Shown here piece by piece: positions 39,331-50,750 of a stretch of DNA of 64,000 nucleotides. Source of the stretch: Microbacterium sp. M28. GTDB lineage: Bacteria > Actinomycetota > Actinomycetes > Actinomycetales > Microbacteriaceae. The translations under genes were made by a program, and so were the position numbers. The stretch's first letter is position 1, and the number at the start of each line of letters is the position of its first letter. The stretch is from NCBI RefSeq assembly GCF_025836995.1, contig NZ_CP107546.1:1116001-1180000 (forward strand), read 5' to 3'. Below the pieces are notes generated by a model. That model did not search any database, was not told the origin of the DNA, and saw only the letters and a program-made list of their open reading frames with translations.

Positions 39331-41055
39331 GTGATCGCGACGACCGCGACGGTCACGCAGGTCGGGCTCTGGCGCGACTGGCGCAGCTGGCCGGCGAACA
39401 CGAGTGCGCTGTGGCGGCGGTCGCTGCGCTTCCGCACTCTCACGATCACGCTGCTGCTGACGGCATCCGCCGTCTTCGTCACGTGCGGCACGATGGCGCT
39501 CGTGATCGCCAACGATCTGTTCGAATCCCGCAAGGATCAGGCGCTGGCCGATGCCCGCCGCGCGGTCGCCGCCGCGCAGACCACACTGGACGCGGCCGAG
39601 GTCGGCGATGACCGCGCCGCGTTCGTCGCCCTGTGGCGCGTGGTGCAGCGCGACCTCCGCGGCACGTCGTCGTCGGATCGCATCGCCGTCTTCCAGGGCG
39701 ACATCGACCCTGGCGGATACGCACCGCCGACCTTCGGTTCGATCGAGCTTCTCGATGACGGCCTCGTCAGCCAGACCCTGCGCACGCGCGTCGAGAAGCT
39801 CGACGACGTGCAGTCCTGGCAGTCCGTGGCGCTCACCGAGGACGGCTCCGAGGTGCCGGGCATCATCGTCGGGCAGCAGATGTTCGTACCGGGCGTCGGG
39901 CCGTACGAGGTGTACATCGCCTACGACCTGGCCGATTCGGAGCAGACGCTGCAGTTCGTCCAGCGCACTCTGTGGGTCGCCGGGCTCTCGCTCGTCGCGA
40001 TCATCGCGGCGATCTCGTGGATCGTGCTGCGATCGATGTCGGTCCCGATCGTCGAGACGGCGGAGACCAGTGCGCGGTTCGCCGCCGGCGATCTCGGCGT
40101 GCGCATCCCGGTGCACGGCGAAGACGAGCTGGCCACGCTGGGCAGCTCGTTCAACGCCATGGCGGACAGCATCGAGGCGCAGATCAAAGAACTGGGCGAG
40201 CTCTCGCTCGTGCAGCAGCGGTTCGTGTCCGACGTGTCCCACGAGCTCCGGACCCCACTGACGACGATCCGTCTCGCCGCGGACATGCTCAACGACCAGC
40301 GCGGCGACTTCGACCCGACCACGGCGCGCACGGCCGAACTCCTGCACACCCAGGTGCAGCGCTTCGAGACGCTCCTCAACGACCTGCTGGAGATCAGCCG
40401 CTACGACGCCGGCTCGGTGCAGCTCGAGCTGGAGGCGACCAGCCTCGCCCATCTCGCCGAGGACGTCATCGACCAGATGCGTCCGCTGGCCGACGGCCAC
40501 GGCACCGAACTGCGTCTGGTCGCACCGGGCGGCTACTCGCCGGTGGACATGGATGCGCGCCGCGTGCGCCGGGTGCTGCGCAACCTCATCGGCAATGCGA
40601 TCGAGCACGGCGAGGGGCGTCCGGTGGTGGTGACCGTGGACAGCAACCAGCACGCCGTCGCAGTCGGCGTCCGCGATTTCGGGCTCGGGATGTCTCCGGC
40701 CGACGCCGAGCGCGTGTTCGATCGGTTCTGGCGCGCGGACCCATCCCGGCAGCGCACGATCGGCGGCACCGGCCTCGGGCTCTCCATCGCGCTCGGTGAT
40801 GCGCGTCTGCACGGCGGCACGCTTGCGGTGTGGTCCGAGCTCGCCGTGGGATCCCACTTCGTCCTCACGATCCCTCGCCAGCCGGGGCTGCTCCAGGGCC
40901 CGTCACCCGTGTCGCTGGAACCCGAGGACGTGCTGGGCGATCTCTCCGACGCGACCCAGCCCCTGCACATAGCGCATGTGCGCTACGAACTGGATGCTGA
41001 GGCGAACGGTGCGGTCGACCCGGAGACCGACCGAGAGCGGGAGGATGGATCATGA
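39331..41055 (+). CDS. mtrB: Sensor histidine kinase MtrB
   Basis: 574 residues. Two membrane helices (about 35-60 and 210-232) enclose an extracytoplasmic sensor domain. HAMP follows, then the H-box S-D-V-S-H-E-L-R-T-P-L at about residue 303, N-box N-L-I-G-N-A-I-E-H and G-boxes D-F-G-L-G-M and G-T-G-L-G-L-S-I-A. The GTG start 39331 has GGAG seven bases upstream. The stop overlaps lpqB by 4 bases. It should phosphorylate MtrA, with LpqB adjusting activity outside. Confidence 0.95.
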   Translation: MIATTATVTQVGLWRDWRSWPANTSALWRRSLRFRTLTITLLLTASAVFVTCGTMALVIANDLFESRKDQALADARRAVAAAQTTLDAAEVGDDRAAFVALWRVVQRDLRGTSSSDRIAVFQGDIDPGGYAPPTFGSIELLDDGLVSQTLRTRVEKLDDVQSWQSVALTEDGSEVPGIIVGQQMFVPGVGPYEVYIAYDLADSEQTLQFVQRTLWVAGLSLVAIIAAISWIVLRSMSVPIVETAETSARFAAGDLGVRIPVHGEDELATLGSSFNAMADSIEAQIKELGELSLVQQRFVSDVSHELRTPLTTIRLAADMLNDQRGDFDPTTARTAELLHTQVQRFETLLNDLLEISRYDAGSVQLELEATSLAHLAEDVIDQMRPLADGHGTELRLVAPGGYSPVDMDARRVRRVLRNLIGNAIEHGEGRPVVVTVDSNQHAVAVGVRDFGLGMSPADAERVFDRFWRADPSRQRTIGGTGLGLSIALGDARLHGGTLAVWSELAVGSHFVLTIPRQPGLLQGPSPVSLEPEDVLGDLSDATQPLHIAHVRYELDAEANGAVDPETDREREDGS

Positions 41056-42755
41056 GGCTCTCGACCGTGCTGCGTGGCGTCGTCGTGGTGGCACTCGCCG
41101 CCGTCCTGACCGGATGCGCCGGACTCCCGACGTCCGGTCCCGTGCTGCCGGGGCTTCCGGTCGGCGACGTCGAAGCGGACTCGCCGTTCACCGAGCGCGC
41201 GTCCAGCCCGATCGCCGGCGCGGGACCCGAGGTGATCGTGGCCGGGTTCCTGGAGGCCTCCATCACGCCCACCGACAACTGGTCGATCGCGAAGGAGTTC
41301 CTCGCGCCCGAGTTCGCGGAGACGTGGCGCCCCGGTGCCGGCGTCACGATCGACGTCGCCGGTTCCCGGGCGTACGCCTCGAGCGCCGACAGCGCCGAGG
41401 AGATCGAGGAGGCCGAGACCGCCGATGTCACGGTCGATCTGGATCAGCGCGCGAGCGTGGATGCCGACGGACGCTACACCGAGGCGACGGGCAACACGGA
41501 ACTGGCGTTCCAGCTGGCCCGAGACGACGACGGCGAGTGGCGCATCACGAGCGCCCCGGACGGAATCGTGCTCGACGACGGCTCGTTCCAGCAGGTGTTC
41601 AGCCGCTACGCGTTGCAGTACTACGACCAGAGCTGGCGCCACCTCGTGCCGGACGTGCGGTGGTATCCGCGCGGCTCCAACGTCGCGACGTCGATCACGC
41701 AGGCGGCGATCGAGGGCACCCCGAGCGACTGGCTCCAGCCGGCCGTGCACAGCGCGTTCCCGGCCGACGTCCTGCTCGACGGCAACTCCGTCCCGGTCTC
41801 CGAGCAGATCGCGAGCGTCGCGCTCACCGACGCCGCGCTGTCGCTGGACGCCGGCACGCTCGCGCGCATGCGCACGCAGCTGGAGAAGAGCCTGGTCGCG
41901 ACCGGCGTCAGCGAGGTGCGCTTCACCGTGAACGGCAGCGAACTGGATGCCGATGAGGCAGGCTTGGCCCCGGACGGAGCAGACGTGAGCACCGTGGTGC
42001 TCACCGAGGACGGATTCGGCAGCCTGGTCGGTGGCGAGGTCACGCCGATCGCCGGCATCAGCGACGCGCTCGCGCAGATCGAACAGCCGATCTCGGCGAT
42101 CGATCTGGCCCAGGGCGAGGGGCTGGCCGCCGTGCAGCTGAGCACGGGCGCGGTGTACGCGATCACCGACGGCAAGCTGAACGAGCTCCCCGCCGGGGCC
42201 GGTCTGGTGCGCCCGTCGATCGATCCGTACGGATACATCTGGTCGGCGCAGGCCGGGGCGCCGCAACGGTTGTACGCATGGACGGAGGACGTCACCCCTT
42301 ACAGCATCGCGGACGCGTGGCCGGAGGCATCCGCCGTCTCGGCGCTGCGCGTCTCGACCGACGGCGTGCGCATCGCCGCGCTGGTGACCATCGGCGGACG
42401 CCAGAGCGTCGTGACGGCTGTGATCCTGCGTGACGACAACAACGTCCCCACCGGGCTCGGGCCCACGCACGAGGTGGTCGAGCTGAGCACGCCGGCGCAG
42501 GGCGTCGTGTGGTTGGGATCCGACAGCCTCGGCATCCTGGTCGAGGGGGAGAATGCCACCCTGACGACTCAGATCGTCGGCGGGCCGGGCAGCGAGCGGA
42601 CCGCTCCCGCGGGAAGCATCGCGTTCGCGGGTGCGAAGTCGCAGGCCGGTGTGCGGATGCTCGGGGCCGGAGGCACCCTGTTCGCGCCGCGCGCCTCGGC
42701 GTGGCAGGAGTTCTACGAGGGCGTGCTCGTGCTCGGCACCCGCGCCGGATATTGA
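41052..42755 (+). CDS. lpqB: Lipoprotein LpqB
   Basis: 567 residues. The signal peptide ends in the lipobox L-T-G-C (C at about residue 22), so the protein is lipid-anchored on the outer face of the membrane. A GerMN-type domain (about 195-310, with A-A-I-E-G-T-P and V-N-G-S-E-L) is followed by a beta-propeller-like LpqB domain to the C-terminus. It follows mtrB directly (ATGA). LpqB interacts with the outside part of MtrB in mycobacteria. Confidence 0.94.
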   Translation: MRLSTVLRGVVVVALAAVLTGCAGLPTSGPVLPGLPVGDVEADSPFTERASSPIAGAGPEVIVAGFLEASITPTDNWSIAKEFLAPEFAETWRPGAGVTIDVAGSRAYASSADSAEEIEEAETADVTVDLDQRASVDADGRYTEATGNTELAFQLARDDDGEWRITSAPDGIVLDDGSFQQVFSRYALQYYDQSWRHLVPDVRWYPRGSNVATSITQAAIEGTPSDWLQPAVHSAFPADVLLDGNSVPVSEQIASVALTDAALSLDAGTLARMRTQLEKSLVATGVSEVRFTVNGSELDADEAGLAPDGADVSTVVLTEDGFGSLVGGEVTPIAGISDALAQIEQPISAIDLAQGEGLAAVQLSTGAVYAITDGKLNELPAGAGLVRPSIDPYGYIWSAQAGAPQRLYAWTEDVTPYSIADAWPEASAVSALRVSTDGVRIAALVTIGGRQSVVTAVILRDDNNVPTGLGPTHEVVELSTPAQGVVWLGSDSLGILVEGENATLTTQIVGGPGSERTAPAGSIAFAGAKSQAGVRMLGAGGTLFAPRASAWQEFYEGVLVLGTRAGY

Positions 42756-42862
42756 GCGCGGCCGCTCTGCACAGAAGCGGGCATCGTCGGATTCTCCACG
42801 GATGCCGGGGATGGCCGCCCTGGCGTGTGCGCGCGTGGCTGCGGGCCCTGCACACTGGCCGG

Positions 42863-43495
42863 GTGACGATCCAGGACTCAGGGCCACGGCTGCTCGACGA
42901 GGTCCTCAGCGTGCTGCTGGGGGCCTCGTGCGCGGGCTGCGACGCACCGGGCCGCGTGCTGTGCGACGGATGCCGTGACCTGCTGCGCCCTGCGCCGCTT
43001 CGCCGTGCGCTGACCGGGACGCTGACGGCCACGGCCGCGCTGTCCTTCGACGGCACCGCGGCGCGCTGCATCCGGGCGGTGAAGGCCGACGGGAGCACCC
43101 GCCTCGTGAAGCCCCTCGCCGCTGCACTGCAGGCGATCGTGCCGTCGGACCCCGGTGTGCTGCTCGTGCCGGTGCCGACCTCTCGAACGGCGTTCCGACG
43201 CCGCGGTTTCCGCGTGCCGGAGCTGCTGGTGCACGCGTGCGGACGCGCTCCGACCCGGTTGCTCGTCCCAGGACGCCGCACGGACGATCAGCGCGGGCTC
43301 GGACGTGCGCAGCGGGCGCGCAACGTCGAGGGGAGCATGCGCGCGCGGCGCTCCGGACGAGGCGAGGAAGTGGTCGTCGTGGACGATGTGATCACCACCG
43401 GCGCGACCCTCACCGAGGCGTGCGGCGTGCTCGCCGAGGCGGGATTCCGGGTCCGCGGAGCGCTCGCGCTCGCCGCCACGCCGCGACGGAGGTGA
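42863..43495 (+). CDS. comF: ComF family phosphoribosyltransferase-like protein
   Basis: 210 residues. The double zinc knuckle C-A-G-C then L-C-D-G-C is near residues 20-35, and the PRPP-binding motif V-V-V-V-D-D-V-I-T-T-G-A-T-L is at about 172-185. The GTG start is chosen because CACACT, a -10-like hexamer, ends 6 bases upstream and the longer frame has no family resemblance. ComF-like genes sit between lpqB and hpf in many Actinobacteria. Role in DNA uptake is not established here. Confidence 0.88.
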   Translation: MTIQDSGPRLLDEVLSVLLGASCAGCDAPGRVLCDGCRDLLRPAPLRRALTGTLTATAALSFDGTAARCIRAVKADGSTRLVKPLAAALQAIVPSDPGVLLVPVPTSRTAFRRRGFRVPELLVHACGRAPTRLLVPGRRTDDQRGLGRAQRARNVEGSMRARRSGRGEEVVVVDDVITTGATLTEACGVLAEAGFRVRGALALAATPRRR

Positions 43496-43615
43496 ACACC
43501 CGGCCGACACAGCGCAAATGGGCCGTGACATCCATCGGAACGGGGACTACGGTAGGGGTTCACAAGGCGACCACGGTCCGCCCTTGGCCGGGAGGACCGG
43601 GACAAGGAGGCAGGA

Positions 43616-44272
43616 ATGGAAACGAGCATCGTCGGCGTGGGAGTGAGCATCTCAGATCGCTTTCGCACCGTTGTCGAGGAGAAGATCGCCCGGATCTCCA
43701 CGCTCGCGGCCCGTGCGCAGCGCTTGGATGTCAAGGTCACCCATCGTGCGTATCGAGGCGGTCGCATTCCCGACGAGACCGTCGAGCTCACGCTCGTGAG
43801 CAAGGGGCCCGTCGTGCGCGCGGAGGCCACGGACGGCGACAAGTTCGTCGCCCTGGATCTCGCCCTCGACAAGATGTCGGAGCAGTTGCGGCGCGCCAAG
43901 GAGAAGCGCGTCGACGGCCGCCAGCACCCCAGAGGTGCCCATTTCGAGAAGGGCAGCGGAGCCCTGGAGGGAATCGACGTGCAGCCGGCATCCGCCGACG
44001 TCCTGCACGCGGTCGCGACGGGATCCGTCCCCGTGCAGCCGCAGGAGGAGGAAGCGTATTCGCCGGTCGTCATCCGTACGAAGAACTTCGACGCGGAGTG
44101 GATGACCGTGGAGGAGGCTGTCGACCGCATGGAGCTGGTCGGACACGACTTCTTCCTGTTCGTCGACGTCCGCAGCGACCACCCGAGCGTCGTGTACCGG
44201 CGCAAGGGATGGGACTACGGCGTGATCTCGCTCACGACCCAGGCGTCGCCTGAGGAGGCGCTGGCGTCCTGA
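43616..44272 (+). CDS. hpf: Ribosome hibernation promoting factor, long form
   Basis: 218 residues. The N-terminal S30AE domain (about 1-105) binds the 30S subunit decoding region. The C-terminal dimerisation domain (about 155-215) has V-V-I-R-T-K-N-F, M-T-V-E-E-A-V-D-R-M and the closing V-Y-R-R-K-G-W-D-Y-G, so this is the long form that dimerises 70S ribosomes without RMF. A strong AAGGAGG precedes the ATG. Usually followed by secA; here a coiled-coil gene and a PadR gene lie between. Confidence 0.94.
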   Translation: METSIVGVGVSISDRFRTVVEEKIARISTLAARAQRLDVKVTHRAYRGGRIPDETVELTLVSKGPVVRAEATDGDKFVALDLALDKMSEQLRRAKEKRVDGRQHPRGAHFEKGSGALEGIDVQPASADVLHAVATGSVPVQPQEEEAYSPVVIRTKNFDAEWMTVEEAVDRMELVGHDFFLFVDVRSDHPSVVYRRKGWDYGVISLTTQASPEEALAS

Positions 44273-44302
44273 CCTGTCGGGGCATCGAGACCCCGTCCGA
44301 AT

Positions 44303-44346
44303 GACGAAACCTCCTCGTATTCACGCGAATACGAGGAGGTTTCGTC
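44303..44346. terminator. Long bidirectional terminator
   Basis: Twenty-base perfect arms around the loop ACGC, with GACGAAAC at the left and GTTTCGTC at the right, between convergent hpf and the coiled-coil gene. It is one of the strongest hairpins in the window. Confidence 0.85.
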
Positions 44347-44388
44347 GTCGCCGGGAGGTCTCGTGAAAGTCGAGGCCTCGCGGCGGCG

Positions 44389-45723
44389 TCAGTCGAAGAT
44401 GCCGTCGAGGATGCTGCCGATCACGAGGCCGCCGAGGATACCGGAGGCGAGGTCGCCGCCTCCGCCGCCGCGACGTCCGCCGCCGCCCCAGCCCGGTGCG
44501 CCGCCCCATCCGTCGACCTGCTGCTGCGGCCGGGCCGAGTCGATGTCGCGCTGGGCGAGCTGGAGGGCCTCGGAGGCGAGCTGTGCGACCCGACGGGCCG
44601 CGGCGAGTGCCTGCTCCCTGGTCTCCTCCGCAGGCAGGAGGGTCGGCACGTCCGTCCGGAGACGCTCTGCCTCGGCCAGTCGCGTGCGGGCGTCCGCGCC
44701 GATCCAGCCGCGGTGCCCCGCGATCAGACTCCGGGCGACGCCGAGCTGACGGTCGGCGTCGTCGAGCGCGTGCTGCACGTGCTCCAGGGGAGGCAGCGGG
44801 TTGTCGATGCGGTGGCGCGCTGTCGCGATGGCCTCGTCGAGCGCGGTGTTCGCCGTGCGGAGCCGGCTGAGCTCCGCGAACGGGTCGTTGCGGCTGCCCG
44901 ACGGCGCGAGGGAGGCGAGCGCCTTCTCGAGTTCGGATACCGCGGACGCGACCGCGGGGACCTGAGGAGCAGTACGGGCGGCGATGATGTCGCCGCGGGA
45001 GTCGGCCACGACCTCGGCGAGCGTGGATTCCGCCCGCAGCGCCTCGATCTCGAAGTCCTCGACGGCATCGAGCACGACACCGGCGCGGCGGACGGCCTCG
45101 GATGCCGTCTCCAGAGCGAGATTGGCCTCTTCGTTCTGCCTGGCGGCCCGGCGACGCTCGGACACGTCGGCGCCGTGCGTGGCGAACGCGATGAGCTGTT
45201 CGGCCTCATCGGCCGCGTTGGAGATCTGATCCATCGCCGATTCCGAGTATCGCGCCGAGAGGCGTTCGATCGTCGTGCGGGCGTGGGGGAGGCGAGCGGT
45301 CAGCGTCTCGGCATCCTGCCGCAGCTGCGCGATGATCTGCGGAGCCTGGCGGACCTTGGCGATCTGCTGGGCCAGCGCCGCGGTCTTCTCGTCCAGCAGC
45401 TGCTCGGCCCACTCGCACAGCTGGGCGATGCGGGCGTTGCGCGTGCGCAGTTCCTCCGCGGTGTCCGGGATCTCGTCATGATTGAGCTGGTGCAACTGGA
45501 ACGCCTCGCGCAGGTGCGTGCGGACGGCGTCGAGCGCGGCCTTGAGGTCCGACGTCAGGGACGCCCCGAGCTCGGCCTCGGCGAAGACCAGTTCGTCGCT
45601 CGCGGTGCGGATGCGCTCATCGGCGGCGACCAGCGCCTGCTCGGCCCTGCGTGCGAGGTCGGCATCCTGCGCGGACTGCGCCGCTTCTTCTTCGCGCTTG
45701 CGTCTGCCCCAGAATCCAGCCAT
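44389..45723 (-). CDS. Coiled-coil protein resembling the tail of TPM-domain proteins
   Basis: 444 residues, almost wholly alpha-helical with long heptad-like stretches (about 10-380), few Cys or aromatic residues, and a Gly-rich C-terminus ending in A-S-G-I-L-G-G-L-V-I-G-S-I-L-D. Actinobacterial TPM-domain proteins have such a tail after an N-terminal TPM domain and a membrane helix, but neither is here. The start is well fixed by TAGGAT 6 bases upstream, so it is not a mis-annotated fragment. Function unknown; phage-shock-like scaffolding is only a guess. Confidence 0.65.
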   Translation of the reverse strand: MAGFWGRRKREEEAAQSAQDADLARRAEQALVAADERIRTASDELVFAEAELGASLTSDLKAALDAVRTHLREAFQLHQLNHDEIPDTAEELRTRNARIAQLCEWAEQLLDEKTAALAQQIAKVRQAPQIIAQLRQDAETLTARLPHARTTIERLSARYSESAMDQISNAADEAEQLIAFATHGADVSERRRAARQNEEANLALETASEAVRRAGVVLDAVEDFEIEALRAESTLAEVVADSRGDIIAARTAPQVPAVASAVSELEKALASLAPSGSRNDPFAELSRLRTANTALDEAIATARHRIDNPLPPLEHVQHALDDADRQLGVARSLIAGHRGWIGADARTRLAEAERLRTDVPTLLPAEETREQALAAARRVAQLASEALQLAQRDIDSARPQQQVDGWGGAPGWGGGGRRGGGGGDLASGILGGLVIGSILDGIFD

Positions 45724-45729
45724 GAGCCG

Positions 45730-45735
45730 ATCCTA
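45730..45735 (-). promoter_or_regulatory. Leaderless -10 element of the coiled-coil gene
   Basis: TAGGAT on the minus strand, 6 bases before the ATG at 45723. Confidence 0.6.
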
Positions 45736-45824
45736 CTTTCCTTCGGCGATTGTTCGGCTGTGCATCCGCTTGAGGCGAACGGTGTGCTGGTCGCACGGTC
45801 GGCCCGGCATCGCGGGAGGGCGCA

Positions 45825-46430
45825 TCACGCGAGTGCGCCCGCGCTCGCGACCTTGGCCGGGCGCCCGCGCTTGGGGCGCTCAGTGGCGAGCTCGAGAGCC
45901 ATCGCGTGCTGCGGATGCGCGGCCAGACGCTGCTCGGCGTGATCGAGCCAGCGCAGCTCGGCCTCGGCGGCGAAGATCATCGAATCGACGACGAGGGACA
46001 GCGCGAGCTCCTCGGGAGTGCGGTCTCCAGCTGCGACCGCGGCGCGGTGGAGCTGCTGCAACCGGTGCTGGGATGCGAAGCGCTGGTTCTCGATGACGGC
46101 GGACACGTCGATCCCCGGGAGCGTCGCGGCGACCGCGAGCTTGATCGCCAGCTCGTCGCGCGGGGCCCTGCCGCGTTCGACGGGGGAGGAGAGCCACGAC
46201 GCGACCTCGGCGGATCCGGCATCCGTGATCCGCCAGTAGACGTGTCCCTGGTCGTCGGCGTCGCCGCGCGCGACCAGTCCGTCGCGCTCGAGACGCTCGA
46301 GGGTGTTGTAGATCTGACCCACGTTCAGCGGCCAGGTCGACCCTGTCCGCCGATCGAACTCGGCGCGCAGCTGGTAGCCGTAGCACGGCCCCTGATCGAG
46401 GATCGCGAGCAGGCTCTGACGTACGGACAT
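45825..46430 (-). CDS. PadR family transcriptional regulator
   Basis: 201 residues. The winged helix (about 1-80) has Y-G-Y-Q-L-R-A-E-F and G-Q-I-Y-N-T-L-E-R-L-E-R-D-G-L-V, the PadR signature. A helical dimer domain follows (about 95-180), and the C-terminus is basic and alanine-rich (P-K-R-G-R-P-A-K-V). AAGGGG precedes the ATG. No obvious target gene is adjacent apart from the coiled-coil gene 100 bases downstream on the same strand, with its own promoter. Autoregulation is likely. Confidence 0.9.
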   Translation of the reverse strand: MSVRQSLLAILDQGPCYGYQLRAEFDRRTGSTWPLNVGQIYNTLERLERDGLVARGDADDQGHVYWRITDAGSAEVASWLSSPVERGRAPRDELAIKLAVAATLPGIDVSAVIENQRFASQHRLQQLHRAAVAAGDRTPEELALSLVVDSMIFAAEAELRWLDHAEQRLAAHPQHAMALELATERPKRGRPAKVASAGALA

Positions 46431-46460
46431 GCGGGCCCCTTCGGGTGGAGTGCGAAAGCC

Positions 46461-46473
46461 ATACCGAGTATAT
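46461..46473 (-). promoter_or_regulatory. padR promoter and possible operator
   Basis: TATACT on the minus strand (46468-46473) is a good -10 about 37 bases before the ATG. ATAC-CGA-GTAT at 46461-46471 is an inverted repeat that overlaps it, as expected for an autorepressor site. Confidence 0.45.
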
Positions 46474-46607
46474 GGATACGCGGAAAGGTCGCGGACGATC
46501 CCATGCAGGCGACGCGCAGGTCACAGGCCGGTAACATGGCACAGTATGCCCGGCACCGGCCCCATCGGGGCGGCCGGGATCTGACCCAGAACAGGGAGAT
46601 GACTTAA

Positions 46608-49406
<2,799 letters not shown>

Positions 49407-49412
49407 CGGATT

Positions 49413-49442
49413 CCGCCGGCTGACCGTTCGGTCGGCCGGCGG
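49413..49442 (+). terminator. secA terminator
   Basis: Arms of 13 bases with one G-T type mismatch around GTTC, starting 7 bases after the secA stop. Confidence 0.6.
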
Positions 49443-49511
49443 GTCCGAGCCGATCCGGTGCCGGTGGATCACGCATTGGCCGCCGGGCGAGAAGCACCGT
49501 CTGCGCGGCGA

Positions 49512-49517
49512 TAGGCT
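49512..49517 (+). promoter_or_regulatory. Leaderless -10 element of the aminotransferase gene
   Basis: TAGGCT, 6 bases before the ATG at 49524. Confidence 0.6.
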
Positions 49518-49523
49518 TTCTCA

Positions 49524-50750
49524 ATGACCCACTCGCGCCAGTTCGACCAGTCGTCGAAGCTCAAGAACGTCCTGTACGAGATCCGTGGACGGGTCCCCGC
49601 AGAGGCGGCGCGACTGGAGGCCGAGGGGCACAGCATCCTCAAGCTGAACACGGGCAATCCGGCGGTTTTCGGCTTCGAGGCGCCGCACCAGATCGTTCAC
49701 GACATGCTCGCGGCGATGCCGACGGCTCATGGCTACAGCGACAGCAAGGGCATCATCTCGGCGCGGCGCGCCGTGGTGAGCCGCTACGAGCAGATCGAGG
49801 GCTTCCCCGCGGTCGACCCGGACGACGTCTACCTCGGCAACGGCGTCTCCGAGCTCATCACCATGACGATGCAGGCGCTCCTGGACGAGGGCGACGAGGT
49901 GCTGATCCCGGCACCGGACTACCCGCTGTGGACGGCCATGACCAGTCTCGCCGGCGGCACCCCCGTGCACTACCTCTGCGATGAGGATGCCGGATGGGAG
50001 CCCGACCTCGAGGACATCCGGGCGAAGGTGACGCCTCGCACCAAGGCCATCGTGATCATCAACCCGAACAACCCGACCGGCGTGGTCTACTCCAAGGCCG
50101 TTCTGGAGGGCATCGTCCAGATCGCCCGTGAGAACGAGCTGCTGCTGCTGTCCGACGAGATCTACGACCGCATCCTCTTCGACGACGCTGTGCACATCCC
50201 GACCGCGACGCTCGCTCCCGACCTGCTCTGCCTGACCTTCAACGGCCTGTCCAAGACGTACCGCGTCGCCGGATACCGCTCGGGATGGTTGGTGATCACC
50301 GGGCCGCAGGCGCACGCCAAGGGCTTCATCGAGGGCATCACCTTGCTGGCATCGACACGGCTGTGCCCGAACGTCCCCGCGCAGCACGCCGTTCAGGCGG
50401 CGCTGTCGGGCGTGCAGTCGATCGACGCGCTGATCGCTCCGTCCGGGCGTCTGCATGAGCAGCGCGATGTCGCGTGGGAAGGGCTGGAAGCCATCCCCGG
50501 CGTCTCGTGCGTGAAGCCGCAGGGCGCGCTCTACGCGTTCCCGCGTCTCGACCCGAACGTGCACGACATCCACGACGACGAGAAGTTCGTCTACGACCTG
50601 CTGGTGGCCGAGCGGATCCTGCTCGTGCAGGGGACCGGGTTCAACTGGCCCACCCCGGATCACTTCCGCGTCGTGACCCTGCCGGAACCGCGCGTGCTCG
50701 GCGACGCGATCGAACGCCTGGGGAACTTCCTCGCCGACTACCGGCAGTGA
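49524..50750 (+). CDS. alaA: Pyridoxal-phosphate aminotransferase, AlaA-like
   Basis: A 408-residue fold-type I aminotransferase. L-N-T-G-N-P-A-V-F-G-F near residue 40, I-I-N-P-N-N-P-T-G-V at about 172, the PLP lysine in N-G-L-S-K-T-Y-R at about 243 and the substrate-binding arginine in F-R-V-V-T-L near the end all fit the glutamate-pyruvate (AlaA) group. It probably makes alanine from pyruvate and glutamate. Its last 110 bases overlap tail to tail with the ATPase gene on the minus strand. Confidence 0.85.
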   Translation: MTHSRQFDQSSKLKNVLYEIRGRVPAEAARLEAEGHSILKLNTGNPAVFGFEAPHQIVHDMLAAMPTAHGYSDSKGIISARRAVVSRYEQIEGFPAVDPDDVYLGNGVSELITMTMQALLDEGDEVLIPAPDYPLWTAMTSLAGGTPVHYLCDEDAGWEPDLEDIRAKVTPRTKAIVIINPNNPTGVVYSKAVLEGIVQIARENELLLLSDEIYDRILFDDAVHIPTATLAPDLLCLTFNGLSKTYRVAGYRSGWLVITGPQAHAKGFIEGITLLASTRLCPNVPAQHAVQAALSGVQSIDALIAPSGRLHEQRDVAWEGLEAIPGVSCVKPQGALYAFPRLDPNVHDIHDDEKFVYDLLVAERILLVQGTGFNWPTPDHFRVVTLPEPRVLGDAIERLGNFLADYRQ

